DNA from: an uncultured Vicinamibacterales bacterium
Lineage (GTDB): Bacteria; Acidobacteriota; Vicinamibacteria; Vicinamibacterales; UBA8438
DNA: 64,000 nucleotides
Direction of reading: 5' to 3'
Assembly (NCBI GenBank): GCA_958295905.1
Contig: OY282382.1
Coordinates: 2,752,001-2,816,000, forward strand
Position numbers and translations under genes: made by a program. The notes below the pieces were generated by a model, which made no database searches, was not told the DNA's origin, and saw only the letters and a list, made by a program, of their open reading frames with translations. This document shows positions 1 to 9,086 of the stretch, one piece after another. How positions within the stretch are numbered: the stretch's first letter is position 1; each line of letters starts with the position of its first letter.

Positions 1-1001
1 AGACCGAGCAGCAGCCGCAGCATGTCCACGTCGCCGGACCGGGCGGCCGTCAGAAAGGGGGTGAGGCCGCTGCTGCGGCGTGCCGCCGCCGGGGCCCAGT
101 CGTCTCCCCGTCCGGTGCGCGCGTCCAGATCGGCCCCGCGGACGACGAGCGTCCGAACCATGTCGAGGTTGCCCTGCCGCACCGCGGCATGGAGCGGCGT
201 GCTGCCGGTGCGGTCCCGGACGTTCACGTCGGCGCCCTGATCGAGCATCAGCCTGGTGACGGCGTCACTGCCGGCGGCGATGGCCAGCAGGAAGGCGGTG
301 CCGCCGGCGGCGGTGGTGACGTGGGGGTCGGCCCCGGCCGCGATCAGCGCCCGCGCGCTCGCGGCGTCCCCCTGCTGGGCCGCGAACAGGATGGGCCGGA
401 AGCCGTTGCGGGAGACCGCGTTCACGTCGGCGCCCCGCTCGACGAGGAGGCCGGCGATGGACGGATGCCCCCCGGCGATGGCCCACATCAACGGCGTCTG
501 GCCCATGCGCGATTCGGTCACGCTCACATCGGCGCCCCGGTCGAGCAGCAGCCGCACCAGCGCCTCGTTGCCGCCGTGCACCGCGGCCAGCAACGCCGTG
601 CCGCCGCTCCAGCGGGCGGTGTTCACGCTCGCGCCGGCATCGAGGAGCAGCCGGGCGAGCGCCAGGCTGCCGTTGGCGCAGGCCAACAGCAGCGGGGTCT
701 CCCCGTTCTCGTCCGCCGGGTCGGGATCGGCCCCCGCGCGCAGCAGGACGGCGGCGATGCCGGCGTCGCCGCGGAACGCGGCCCACGACAGCGGGGTCGA
801 TCCGTCGGCGCGGACGGCGTTGACGTCCGCCCCGCCCGCGACGAGCGCCCCCACCGCGGCGGCGTCGCGTCGCTGCACGGCGTCGAACAGCCGTGCGGCC
901 GAGCCTGACGCCTGCGCGGCAGCCGCCGGCGGGCCCGTCAGCGCGAGGACGATCAGGACGGCGCCGGCGCGGTATCCCCGTAAGGTGGTCATGGTGGTCA
1001 T
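1..1001 (-). CDS. Ankyrin-repeat protein, exported, C-terminus cut by window edge
   Basis: The frame runs from an ATG at 1001 (a second in-frame ATG lies at 992) off the left edge, so about 333 residues are visible. A hydrophobic N-terminal stretch of roughly 15 residues followed by Ala-rich sequence looks like a signal peptide. After it come at least eight ankyrin units with the usual TPL, AA and G-AD-N signatures, for example GQTPLMWAIAGG and GADVNAVSRNG. Ankyrin repeats bind protein partners; the partner here is unknown. The gene starts 28 nt from the start of the divergent DUF1592 gene, so the two probably share a promoter region. A second ankyrin gene sits downstream of the other DUF1592/DUF1552 pair at 54990-56441, which suggests a functional link. 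Confidence 0.85.
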   Translation of the reverse strand, partial: MTTMTTLRGYRAGAVLIVLALTGPPAAAAQASGSAARLFDAVQRRDAAAVGALVAGGADVNAVRADGSTPLSWAAFRGDAGIAAVLLRAGADPDPADENGETPLLLACANGSLALARLLLDAGASVNTARWSGGTALLAAVHGGNEALVRLLLDRGADVSVTESRMGQTPLMWAIAGGHPSIAGLLVERGADVNAVSRNGFRPILFAAQQGDAASARALIAAGADPHVTTAAGGTAFLLAIAAGSDAVTRLMLDQGADVNVRDRTGSTPLHAAVRQGNLDMVRTLVVRGADLDARTGRGDDWAPAAARRSSGLTPFLTAARSGDVDMLRLLLG

Positions 1002-1029
1002 GATGGCGCAATGGTAAACTGCGGGCGTC

Positions 1030-3432
1030 GTGTCTCGCCAGAGCGCCTCTCGGCCGAGTGAGGGAACGGTGCGGAGCATCGCCGTCGCCGCGGTGCTGAT
1101 GCTGCTGCCGGGGACGATGACGGCGGGCGCCGCCGTTCAGGCGGTCTCCCCGGAGCGGCCCGCCCCGCCTGCGCGGTCCGTCGCATCCCCGCCGCCGGCC
1201 CAGCCGGCTCCGTCGGTCCCGCCGGGCGGCGAGCTGCTGCAGGCCACCGTCGACCGCTACTGCCTCGCGTGCCACAACGACCGGACCCGAACCGCCGGGT
1301 TGACCCTGGCCGGCGTGCGGGCGTCGGCGGTGGCGGCGCAGGCGCCGGTTCTCGAGAAGGTCCTGCGCAAGCTTCGCGCGGGGGAGATGCCTCCGGCCGG
1401 GCGGCCGGCCCCGGACCCCGGCGCGCGGGCGCAGCTCGTGGCGTGGCTCGAGACCGAGCTCGATGATGCGGCGGCCGAGCGGCCCGACCCGGGTTCGCCG
1501 GCCATTCACCGGCTGAACCGGGCCGAGTACCGCAACGCCGTTCGGGATCTGCTGGGGCTGGACCTCGACCATGCGCGCGACCTGCCGGCCGACGACTCCG
1601 GCTACGGATTCGACAACATCGGCGACGTGCTGACGGTGTCGCCGCTGCACGTCGAGAAGTACGTCAGCGCGGCGCGGCGCGTCAGCCGGCTCGCGGTCGG
1701 CACCGGCACCCCGCGTCCGGTCTTGCGGCGCTACCGCCCGGCGGGCGGGGGGGAGGAGATCGACGGACTGCCGCCCAACGAACGCGGCGGCATCCTGTTT
1801 CGGCACTACTTTCCCTTCGACGCCGAGTACACGGTTCAGGTACGGGTTCGCGGGCGCCGCGCGCCGGGCATGCCGGCCCCGAAGCTTGATGTGCGGCTCG
1901 ACGGGGCGCGCGTACGCCTGCTGGACGCCGACTTCGACACCGAAGAGGCGAACCAGGGCAGCCGCACCTTCGAGGTGCGGTTGGCGCTGGCGGCCGGCGA
2001 GCACGAGATCGCGGCGGGCTTTCTCACCGAGTACGCGAGGCGCGAGGGCGCCGGGGGCGGCACGGCCAACAGCGCGGCCGTCGACTACGTGCTCGTCGGC
2101 GGTCCCTACGACGCGTCCGGGCCCGGCGACACCGAGAGCCGGCGGCGCCTGTTCCTCTGCCGGCCCGCCGCCGGGGAGCCCGAGCCGCCGTGCGCCCGCC
2201 GGATTCTGGCCGCGGTGGCCCGGCGGGCGTATCGGCGTCCGGTCACCGCCGCCGACGTCGACCCGCTCCTGCGCCTGTTCGCGATGGGGCGCGCCGACGG
2301 CGGGAGCTTCGAGCACGGCATCGAGATGGCCCTCAGCGGGGTGCTCGTCTCCCCGAGCTTTCTCTTCCGGGCGCCCGCCGCCCCGGTCGGCGCGCGTCCC
2401 GGTGCGGTGTATCGGCTCGCGGACCTCGATCTCGCGTCCCGGCTCTCGTTCTTCCTCTGGAGCAGCATTCCCGACGAGGATCTGCTGCAGGCGGCGGAGC
2501 AGCAGCTCCTCGTCGCCCCGGGCGGGCTGGCGGCCCAGATCGCCCGCATGCTCGCCGACCCGAAGGCGCGGGCGCTCGTCGAGAACTTCGCGGGGCAGTG
2601 GCTCCATCTGCGGAACGTCGCGGATTGGACGCCCGACCCCGAGCGTTTCCCCCACTTCGACGACGGGATTCGCCATGCGTTCCAGCGCGAGACCGCGCTG
2701 TTCCTGGAGCACCTCGTGCGGGACGACCGCAGCGTGCTCGAGCTGATCGACGCCGACTACACCTTTCTCAACGAGGGGTTGGCCGACTTCTACGGCATCG
2801 ACGGGGTCGAAGGCGGCTACTTCCGGCGCGTGCCCCTCGCCGGCACCGGCCGCGGAGGCGTCCTGACCCAGGGCGGGGTGCTGATGGTGACGTCGTATCC
2901 GACCCGTACGTCGCCGGTGCTGCGCGGCAAGTGGATCCTCGAGAATCTGCTGGGCGCGCCGCCCCCCCCGCCGCCGCCCGACGTGCCCGAGCTGGAGGCC
3001 GCGGCCGGATCGTCGGCCGGCGGCCTGCGCGCGGCGCTCGAGCGGCACCGCGCCAACTCCGCGTGCGCCGTCTGTCACGCCCGTCTGGACCCGTTGGGGT
3101 TCGCGCTGGAGAACTTCGATGCGGTCGGCGCGTACCGGGCGGAAGAGGACGGGGTCGCGGTGGACGCCACCGGCGCCCTGCCGGACGGCACCGTGGTCGC
3201 CGGCCCCGGCGGGTTGCGGGAGATGCTGCTGGGCCGCCGCCGAGAGTTCGTCGAGGCGCTGGCCGGGAAGCTGCTGACGTACGCGATCGGGCGGGGTCTG
3301 GAGCCGCAGGACCGGCCGGCGGTTCGGGAGATCCGGCGCCGGGTCGAATCGGACGACTACCGGTTCTCCGCCTTGGTCGCCGCCGTCGTCGACAGCGTAC
3401 CGTTCAGAATGAGAAGGATTCCGGAGCCATGA
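1030..3432 (+). CDS. Exported DUF1592/DUF1588/DUF1585-type haem c protein
   Basis: This 800-residue protein starts with GTG and has a signal-like hydrophobic stretch at about residues 17-35. A c-type haem motif CLACH lies near residue 78 (PSCyt-type N-terminal domain). The central and C-terminal parts match the DUF1587/1595/1592/1588/1585 architecture of planctomycete and acidobacterial secreted proteins, including a second CxxCH (CAVCH) near residue 679 followed by DPLGFALENFD. The biochemical function is not established; the domains suggest periplasmic or surface electron transfer. The stop overlaps the start of the DUF1552 gene by ATGA, so translation is probably coupled. A paralogue lies at 58273-60735. 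Confidence 0.9.
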   Translation: MSRQSASRPSEGTVRSIAVAAVLMLLPGTMTAGAAVQAVSPERPAPPARSVASPPPAQPAPSVPPGGELLQATVDRYCLACHNDRTRTAGLTLAGVRASAVAAQAPVLEKVLRKLRAGEMPPAGRPAPDPGARAQLVAWLETELDDAAAERPDPGSPAIHRLNRAEYRNAVRDLLGLDLDHARDLPADDSGYGFDNIGDVLTVSPLHVEKYVSAARRVSRLAVGTGTPRPVLRRYRPAGGGEEIDGLPPNERGGILFRHYFPFDAEYTVQVRVRGRRAPGMPAPKLDVRLDGARVRLLDADFDTEEANQGSRTFEVRLALAAGEHEIAAGFLTEYARREGAGGGTANSAAVDYVLVGGPYDASGPGDTESRRRLFLCRPAAGEPEPPCARRILAAVARRAYRRPVTAADVDPLLRLFAMGRADGGSFEHGIEMALSGVLVSPSFLFRAPAAPVGARPGAVYRLADLDLASRLSFFLWSSIPDEDLLQAAEQQLLVAPGGLAAQIARMLADPKARALVENFAGQWLHLRNVADWTPDPERFPHFDDGIRHAFQRETALFLEHLVRDDRSVLELIDADYTFLNEGLADFYGIDGVEGGYFRRVPLAGTGRGGVLTQGGVLMVTSYPTRTSPVLRGKWILENLLGAPPPPPPPDVPELEAAAGSSAGGLRAALERHRANSACAVCHARLDPLGFALENFDAVGAYRAEEDGVAVDATGALPDGTVVAGPGGLREMLLGRRREFVEALAGKLLTYAIGRGLEPQDRPAVREIRRRVESDDYRFSALVAAVVDSVPFRMRRIPEP

Positions 3433-4772
3433 TCACCCGTACCGCCCTGCCGCGTCGAACCTTCCTGCGAGGTCTGGGAACGGCCGTCGCCCTCCCGTTC
3501 CTTGATGCGATGACCCCCGCGTTCGCATCCGCGTCCGCCCCCGTCACCCGGGTGGCGTTCATCTATACCGCCAACGGCGTGATCATGCGCGACTGGACCC
3601 CGGCCGAGAACGGGGCCGGATTCGCGTTCACGAAGACGCTGCACGCGCTCGAGCCGTTCCGCGATCGGCTCCTGGTGCTGACCGGGCTGGCCCACCGCAA
3701 CGGCGAGGCGCTCGGGGACGGGCCCGGCGACCACGCGCGGGCCGGCGCGAGCTGGCTGACCGGCGTGCACCCGAAGAAGACGCAGGGGGCGGACATCCGG
3801 AACGGCATGTCCGTCGACCAGATGCTGGCCCAGGACATCGGACGCTCGACGCCGCTGCCGTCGCTCGAGCTGGGGCTGCAGGACGTGCGGATGGTGGGGG
3901 GGTGCGATTCCGGCTATAGCTGCGCGTACAGCAACACCGTCTCGTGGAGCTCGCCCACGACCCCGCTGCCCTACGAGACCAACCCCCGCCGCGTCTTCGA
4001 GCGGCTGTTCGGCGACGGAGACACCACCGACCCCGCGGTGCGGGCGGTGCGCGCGCGGCAGAACCGGAGCCTGCTCGACTTCGTGCGTGAGGACGCGGGC
4101 CGGCTGCGGACGCGCCTCGGCGCCGGCGACCGCCGCAAGCTCGGCGACTATCTCGACTCGGTGCGCGAGGTCGAGCGCCGCATCCAGAACGCCGAGCGCC
4201 GCGACGCCGCCGGCGTGGACCTGCCGGCCCTCGCCCGGCCCGACGGGGTGCCTCCGACCTTCGAGGAGCACGTCCGGATGATGTCCGACCTGATCGCGAT
4301 CGCGTTCCAGGCGGACCTGACCCGGGTCGTCAGCCTGATGTACAGCCGCGAGGGCGGCAATCGGACCTATCGGTCCATCGGCGTGCCCGATGCGCATCAC
4401 GGCCTGTCGCACCATCAGAACGACCCCGAGCGCATGGCGCGCCTTCAGTTGATCGACCAGCACCACGTCGCGATGTTCGCGTATCTGCTCGGGAGGCTCC
4501 GCGACGCCGACGACGGCGGCGGGTCGCTGCTCGACCATGCGATGGTCCTTTACGGCAGCAGCCTCAGCGACTCGAACGCGCACACCCACGACGACCTGCC
4601 GGCCCTGCTCGCCGGCGGCGGCAGCGGCGCCCTCCGCGGGGGGCGCCATCTGCGCTACCCCGACCGGACGCCGATGACGAACCTGTTCGTGACCCTGCTC
4701 GACAAATTGGGTTCGCACCGCGGGCAGGTCGGCGACAGCACCGGGCGCATTGAGCACCTGAGCGACCTGTGA
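3429..4772 (+). CDS. DUF1552 protein, Tat-type signal
   Basis: This 447-residue protein begins with a twin-arginine-like signal (PRRTFLRGLGTAVALPFLD), so it is probably exported folded. The remainder matches DUF1552, including the motif SCAYSNTVSW, the RVFERLFGD segment and a conserved C-terminal GGRHLRYPDRTPMTNLF. The family belongs to the alkaline-phosphatase-like DUF1501/1552 group and almost always follows a DUF1592 gene; its activity is unknown. It overlaps the upstream gene by ATGA and the downstream metallopeptidase by GTGA, so the three form one translational unit. A paralogue is at 56912-58273. Confidence 0.9.
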   Translation: MITRTALPRRTFLRGLGTAVALPFLDAMTPAFASASAPVTRVAFIYTANGVIMRDWTPAENGAGFAFTKTLHALEPFRDRLLVLTGLAHRNGEALGDGPGDHARAGASWLTGVHPKKTQGADIRNGMSVDQMLAQDIGRSTPLPSLELGLQDVRMVGGCDSGYSCAYSNTVSWSSPTTPLPYETNPRRVFERLFGDGDTTDPAVRAVRARQNRSLLDFVREDAGRLRTRLGAGDRRKLGDYLDSVREVERRIQNAERRDAAGVDLPALARPDGVPPTFEEHVRMMSDLIAIAFQADLTRVVSLMYSREGGNRTYRSIGVPDAHHGLSHHQNDPERMARLQLIDQHHVAMFAYLLGRLRDADDGGGSLLDHAMVLYGSSLSDSNAHTHDDLPALLAGGGSGALRGGRHLRYPDRTPMTNLFVTLLDKLGSHRGQVGDSTGRIEHLSDL

Positions 4773-5560
4773 CCGGGGGGCGCGGCGGCCGCGCAGTGAC
4801 GGGTGGCGGCACCAGCCGCCCCGCGGTCGGCGTTCTGCCGAGCTCGTCCGCGCGCAGGGTGACGGGCGTCGGCGCGGGCCGGGCCGCGGCCGGGAGCCCA
4901 CCATCAGGCCCGGCGCCGCGGCGGGTGTGTGCGGTGCCGGTGGTTGCGGCGCTGGCGATCGGGACTCTGACCGCGGCAGCCGGCGAGTTGCCGGACAAAC
5001 CCTCGATCCTCGTCTTGACCGCGTCCGCGGCCGACGACCGGGTGGCGCCGTCACGCGAGGCGATCGCGTTCTGGAACGACCGGCTGGCCGAGCTGGGGGT
5101 GGTCTCGCGGTTCGCCGAGCCGCATGTCGTCGTCGAGTCCCCCGTCGAACGCGCCCTCGAGAACTACGCCCGGCAGGTCGCCCAGCGCGCTACCCGCCTC
5201 CCCGCCGGCGATGCCGAGCCGCCGCCGCCGGCGGCGCTCGTCGACCTCGACGCCGACGTCGTCCTGCTGCTGTCCCGCCAGGACATCCTGTCGTTCACTT
5301 GGCCGTTGCCGCGGGTGTCGCCGCCGCGCTATCTGGTGGTGATTCGGAAGGTCCGGGGACCGTACCGGACCGACCCGATGGTGACGAAGCACGTCGTGGC
5401 CCACGAGCTGGGCCATGCGCTGGGGCTCGACCACAACGCCGAGCCGCACACCCTCATGTGCGGTCCGTGTCAGCCGCTGACGGCCGAGCCCGACGCCACC
5501 GGCTTCCTGCCCCTGACCGCCGGCGACCGCGTCCGCCTCGTCGAGCTGCACGGCCGCTGA
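4769..5560 (+). CDS. Exported zinc metallopeptidase (HExxHxxGxxH)
   Basis: The sequence HELGHALGLDH near residue 213 is a metzincin-type zinc site (three His ligands and the catalytic Glu), as in matrixin or archaemetzincin-like peptidases. The GTG at 4769 overlaps the DUF1552 stop, but the first 50 residues are low-complexity. An internal GTG at 4925 would place a signal-like segment (VCAVPVVAALAIGTLTAAAG) right at the N-terminus and may be the real start. Two Cys follow the zinc site (CGPCQ). It is the last gene of the DUF1592-DUF1552 operon. The substrate is unknown. Confidence 0.75.
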   Translation: MTGGRGGRAVTGGGTSRPAVGVLPSSSARRVTGVGAGRAAAGSPPSGPAPRRVCAVPVVAALAIGTLTAAAGELPDKPSILVLTASAADDRVAPSREAIAFWNDRLAELGVVSRFAEPHVVVESPVERALENYARQVAQRATRLPAGDAEPPPPAALVDLDADVVLLLSRQDILSFTWPLPRVSPPRYLVVIRKVRGPYRTDPMVTKHVVAHELGHALGLDHNAEPHTLMCGPCQPLTAEPDATGFLPLTAGDRVRLVELHGR

Positions 5561-6062
5561 CGCCGGGCGTCGCGAGATCGAACCCCGCGCCGGCGAAGAC
5601 TGTCCGTCACACGAGCTGCGACAGGAACGTGAGGCCGGGACGCGGACGGGCCGAGTGCCCAGCGTCCGCCGCTTCCCCGCGCAAGGTCTCGTCCTCCACG
5701 GCGCCGGCGTCGCGCCGCCGCTCGTGCGCCAGCTTGACGTGGAGCCCGAGTTCCCCCTCAAGGTCCTCTCGGCCTTGGCGCCGGCCGGGAGGCGGAAGCA
5801 GCCGATACAGCCAGGAAGGGACTCTCCTGGGGTCGAGGTGAGTTCCCCGGTGGTCCAAACCAACATCGACCGCCAAGGTCGGTCGCGCCAAGTCGACGGG
5901 ATGGGTTTCAGGGGAGAGTTCAGCGGAAACGACACGCGGCTGACGGCGTGGTCGGCCGTCAGCCGCGAATCCCGGACCGCAGTCGGGGAGTTGCACGAAT
6001 ACGATCCCGACCTGCTGGCGCCGGAGAACCGGCACCCGGCAGGTCGGGGGGGAAGCCCGCGG
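5561..6062. other. Intergenic gap without recognised gene
   Basis: About 500 nt between the metallopeptidase stop and the end of the convergent minus-strand gene. Open frames exist on both strands, as expected at this GC content, but none shows a recognisable domain, a convincing ribosome site or family-like sequence. No terminator with a T-tract was seen. Confidence 0.5.
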
Positions 6063-6974
6063 TTACTTCACGGTCACCGTGACGTCGAGCGGGGTGGTCT
6101 TGATCGAGTCGTCGGCGTAGGCGCGCAGGATGTGCGTGCCGGGCTCGGTGAACGTGACGGTGGTCTCGAACTGGCCGCCTCGGCCGCCCTCGATCGAGGC
6201 GTTCATCGGGTCGAAGCGGACCCGGCCCGGCCCGCGGTAGTGGAGCCAGGTGATGCCGAGCCCCGTCTCGCCCGCGACCCGCGCGTTGACAATGGCCTGG
6301 TTCGTGGGGTGGGGGCGGCTCGCCCGGCGGGCGGCGTCCGCGGCCCGCCGGGCCGCCCGCTGCGGGTCGTCGTCATCCGTGGTGGCGGGGCGCGGCCGCG
6401 GTCCGGGAATGCCGTCGTCGCCGACCACCGCGGTGATCGTCAGCGTGTCGGGCAGGGTGACCGTCAGGTCGGTGCCGCCGGGGACGGCTATCGACGGGTG
6501 CTGGTTGTCGGACGGCGCCCCTCGGGCCCCCATGCCGCGGTTGGCCCGAATCACCCCGTCGTCGATCTCCCACGCCAGCCAGAGCCGGCCGATCGCCCGG
6601 TCGGTGCGGCCGTGGGTGGTCAGGGTCCAGACGAGATCCTTGTCGCCCCAGTCGGCCGGCACCTGCACGCGGAACACGAACTGCTGGCGCCGGGGGTAGA
6701 AGCGCGTCGGCTGGCCGCGGTCGGCGGGGCCGGGCTCGAAGGCGTTGGCCGCGCCGATCGGCGCTTCCGGCATCTCCTGGTAGTTCCGGTTCATGTACCC
6801 GAACACCATGTTGAAGGTGCCGTCCGAGTTGCGCTCCCAGCCTTCGAAGACCGGGGCCACGTTCTGGCCCCGGTCGTAACGAATCTGGGCATCGACCCCG
6901 GGGGCCGCGACCAGCGCGAGCAGCGTCAACGCCGCGCACACCACTCCGATCGGTTGAGGAGTGCGTATCGTCAT
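6063..6974 (-). CDS. Exported protein of unknown function, beta-rich C-terminus
   Basis: This 303-residue protein starts at an ATG at 6974 with a signal peptide (VCAALTLLALVAAPGVDAQ). I do not recognise a named family. The middle (residues 90-140) is beta-rich with many Trp and Asp. An RRAADAARRASRP-type basic, Ala-rich segment near residue 210 looks like a linker. The last about 80 residues read like an Ig-like or PKD-like domain (ETTVTFTEPGTHILRAYADD). It lies 12 nt downstream of the haem c/monooxygenase-like gene and is very likely co-transcribed with it, so it may be a periplasmic accessory protein. Confidence 0.8.
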   Translation of the reverse strand: MTIRTPQPIGVVCAALTLLALVAAPGVDAQIRYDRGQNVAPVFEGWERNSDGTFNMVFGYMNRNYQEMPEAPIGAANAFEPGPADRGQPTRFYPRRQQFVFRVQVPADWGDKDLVWTLTTHGRTDRAIGRLWLAWEIDDGVIRANRGMGARGAPSDNQHPSIAVPGGTDLTVTLPDTLTITAVVGDDGIPGPRPRPATTDDDDPQRAARRAADAARRASRPHPTNQAIVNARVAGETGLGITWLHYRGPGRVRFDPMNASIEGGRGGQFETTVTFTEPGTHILRAYADDSIKTTPLDVTVTVK

Positions 6975-6986
6975 CGTCTCTCGCTT

Positions 6987-8273
6987 CTAGTTGTCGTCCG
7001 CGTTCTGGGCCTCGCGCTCGGCGACGGCGGCGGCGAACTCGTCGTCGTCCAGTTCGTAGTAGCTCGTCCAGGTGAACGACATGTCGTCGCTCGACCGCTG
7101 GCCGAAGCCGGCCCAGTTCTCCGCGTCAGGGTTCCACCGGTTGCCGGGCGAGTTGTCGTGCCACGTGATCGTGTGCAGGAACGAGCCCGCCGGCAGCAGC
7201 GGCTGCACGTCGTCGGCGTAGTTGTAGACGATGTGCCACCCGAAGTCCCAGGTGGCGCAGCTGATCGTCCGGGTGTTCCCGTCGGGCAGAATCGCCTCGA
7301 TGCACTGCCGCTTTCCGCGGTTGTGCAGATGGGGCTGGAACCCCGTCAGCCGCACGTTGGTGGTGAACGGGTGGTAGCTGTCGTGCCGCACGTTGTCCTC
7401 GCCGGCCGGAATGTCGAGGTCGAAGTTCTGGGCCAGCGCGCGCGAGAACAGCTCTTTCTCCGGCTTCTCGCCCTCGGGATAGAACTGCAGCCCGACACTC
7501 GTGCGGTCGGTGACGTCCCGCCCGATCGACGCGTAGTGCATGTTGAACCGGATGACCGAGTTCGCCTTGACGAGGCGGCCGGTGCCCGGCGGGAAGATGT
7601 CGCCGTTCTTGCCCTGGGCGTACTCGTTCAGGAAGTCGCCGTCCTCGGCGTCCTCGTTCTCCTGCAGCCGGGTCACCGCGTGGTGCACCACGGGGAAGCC
7701 TTCGGCCGACGGCTTGGTCTCGACCGCCTTGATCCAGCGGTCCTCGCTCAGCCCCGACGGCGAGAACAGGTCGCCCCACCAGTTGGCGCCTTCCGCCGGC
7801 ACCAAGAACGGTTCGGGAATCGGCACGACCCAGTCGGGCTCGCCGATGTGCCACATGTCGCGGTCGGCGAACTGCCGCGGCGACGGCAGGTCCTCGGGGT
7901 TGCCCCGCGGGGCGCCGGCGTCGACCCAGGCCACGATGGTGTCGATCTGCTCGTCGCTCAGCGAGCGGTCGTATTTGAAGCCCTGGACGCCCACGTTGGG
8001 GTCGATGTACCAGGGGGGCATGGTGCGCGACGCCACCTTGTCCCGGATCGCCCGCGCCCACGGGCGGGTCTCCTGGTAGGTCATCAGCGACATCGGGGCG
8101 ATGGCGCCCTCGCGATGGCAACTCTGGCACGAGTCCTGAAGAATGGGCATCACGTCGCGGGTGAACGTGACTTCGTGGTCTTGCGCCGACGCGCCGGCGG
8201 GCAGGGCCGCCGCCGCGAGCAGCGCACCGACGACGACGCCGAGCGAACCGAAGGTCCTGGCGCGGATGTTCAT
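6987..8273 (-). CDS. Exported haem c protein fused to a copper monooxygenase-like domain
   Basis: This 428-residue protein has a signal peptide (residues 1-30), a cytochrome c motif CQSCH at residues 49-53 with a downstream Met-rich segment (AIAPMSLMTYQ, TMPPWY), and a long C-terminal domain with His motifs HHAV, HYAS and PHLHNRGKRQ. These resemble the metal sites of type II ascorbate-dependent copper monooxygenases (PHM-like fold); that assignment is by motif only. The C-terminus is acidic. The gene starts 147 nt from the divergent VapB start and leads a two-gene minus-strand operon with 6063-6974. It probably works as a periplasmic redox enzyme. Confidence 0.75.
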   Translation of the reverse strand: MNIRARTFGSLGVVVGALLAAAALPAGASAQDHEVTFTRDVMPILQDSCQSCHREGAIAPMSLMTYQETRPWARAIRDKVASRTMPPWYIDPNVGVQGFKYDRSLSDEQIDTIVAWVDAGAPRGNPEDLPSPRQFADRDMWHIGEPDWVVPIPEPFLVPAEGANWWGDLFSPSGLSEDRWIKAVETKPSAEGFPVVHHAVTRLQENEDAEDGDFLNEYAQGKNGDIFPPGTGRLVKANSVIRFNMHYASIGRDVTDRTSVGLQFYPEGEKPEKELFSRALAQNFDLDIPAGEDNVRHDSYHPFTTNVRLTGFQPHLHNRGKRQCIEAILPDGNTRTISCATWDFGWHIVYNYADDVQPLLPAGSFLHTITWHDNSPGNRWNPDAENWAGFGQRSSDDMSFTWTSYYELDDDEFAAAVAEREAQNADDN

Positions 8274-8390
8274 CGGGATGTCCTCCTATATCTGAGTGAT
8301 CATGCGCCCGTGTCGGGGGCTTGTCAATGCAATCCTCGGTCGCCTGGACGCGGCGGGCGCCGGCGCGCAGCCGATGGACGTGCCCTGGAT

Positions 8391-8417
8391 GGTGTATGGC
8401 AGGGTGTAGGATACACC
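8391..8417 (+). promoter_or_regulatory. Probable VapBC autoregulatory operator
   Basis: A perfect inverted repeat GGTGTA-GGA-TACACC occupies 8403-8417, ending 3 nt before the vapB ATG. A further half-site GGTGTA lies at 8391-8396, twelve bases upstream. A TAGGAT hexamer at 8407-8412, inside the palindrome, could be the -10 box, so binding of the VapBC complex would block both promoter and ribosome access. The site is seen directly; the binding protein is inferred from how such modules are regulated. Confidence 0.5.
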
Positions 8418-8420
8418 TCC

Positions 8421-8645
8421 ATGCGAACGAACATCGTGATCGACGACGACTTGGTCCGGCAGGCGATGGCGCTGACGGGGGCGCGGACCAAGCGGGAAGC
8501 GGTGCACGTGGCGCTCTCCGATCTGATCGAGCGCCGGAAGCGCAAGAACCTGCTGGACCTGGCCGGCGAGCTGGACTTCGCGCCGGACTTCGACCACAAG
8601 GCCCTGCGCGAGCTGCGCGGACCGTTCGCCGATGCTGATCGTTGA
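8421..8645 (+). CDS. vapB: VapB-type antitoxin
   Basis: This 74-residue protein begins MRTNIVIDDDLVRQAM, the beta-strand/helix start of ribbon-helix-helix type II antitoxins that follow the T/S-N-I-x-I-D-D pattern. The C-terminus (DFAPDFDHKALRELRG) would be the toxin-binding tail. It overlaps the toxin gene by 14 nt. It should neutralise the PIN toxin and repress its own promoter together with it at the adjacent palindrome. Confidence 0.85.
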   Translation: MRTNIVIDDDLVRQAMALTGARTKREAVHVALSDLIERRKRKNLLDLAGELDFAPDFDHKALRELRGPFADADR

Positions 8646-9024
8646 CACGTCGGTCTGGGTGGAGGTGCTGCGCGACGCGGCCGGGCGGGGGCGTCTCGAA
8701 GGCGCGATCGCCGGCGACGACCCCTGCCTGACCCGGTTCACGCAAATGGAGCTGCTGATGGGCGCCGCCCGAGAAGAGCAGTGGCGCCGGCTGGAGCGCT
8801 ATCTCGACGGCCAGCGTTACGTCGAGGCAGACCGTGACACGTGGCGCCGGGCGGGGCGGACGTTCTTCGATCTTCGGCGGGCGGGCAAGACCGTGCGGAG
8901 TCCGATAGACTGCTGCATCGCCGAGATTGCGATCGCCCACGAAGCGCTGCTCCTTCACCGGGACCGCGATTTTCGGGTCATCGCGACCGTCCGGCCCCTC
9001 CGGGAGCGGTGGTTCGACCTGTAG
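8632..9024 (+). CDS. vapC: VapC-type PIN-domain ribonuclease toxin
   Basis: This 130-residue PIN-domain protein has the first acidic residue in MLIVDTSVWVE (Asp5), a second in QMELLMGA, a third in SPIDCCIAEIA and a final Asp in LLHRDRDFRVIA, so the metal-binding set looks complete. VapC toxins cleave specific RNAs, often tRNA or rRNA. The start overlaps the vapB end by 14 nt, the usual antitoxin-first order. A second, unrelated PIN pair is at 62795-63487. Confidence 0.9.
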   Translation: MLIVDTSVWVEVLRDAAGRGRLEGAIAGDDPCLTRFTQMELLMGAAREEQWRRLERYLDGQRYVEADRDTWRRAGRTFFDLRRAGKTVRSPIDCCIAEIAIAHEALLLHRDRDFRVIATVRPLRERWFDL

Positions 9025-9086
9025 GGCGGGGACGGCTTTGCAGCCGCGGCGGGCTGTGCGAGGATGACCCGAACGAGGAGGAACCC

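Noticed and set aside
265-3078. Very long open frame on the minus strand opposite the DUF1592 gene
   Set aside because: It is rich in Arg, Gly and Pro, has no domain, and lies opposite a gene with clear family motifs; long antisense frames are expected at this GC content.
5607-6035. 142-codon minus-strand frame in the gap after the metallopeptidase
   Set aside because: No ribosome site, no domain and composition typical of random GC-rich sequence.
5655-8645. 996-codon plus-strand open frame across the haem c/copper enzyme pair
   Set aside because: Low-complexity Val/Arg/Gly-rich sequence antisense to two genes with signal peptides and motifs; only its last part coincides with the real vapB frame.
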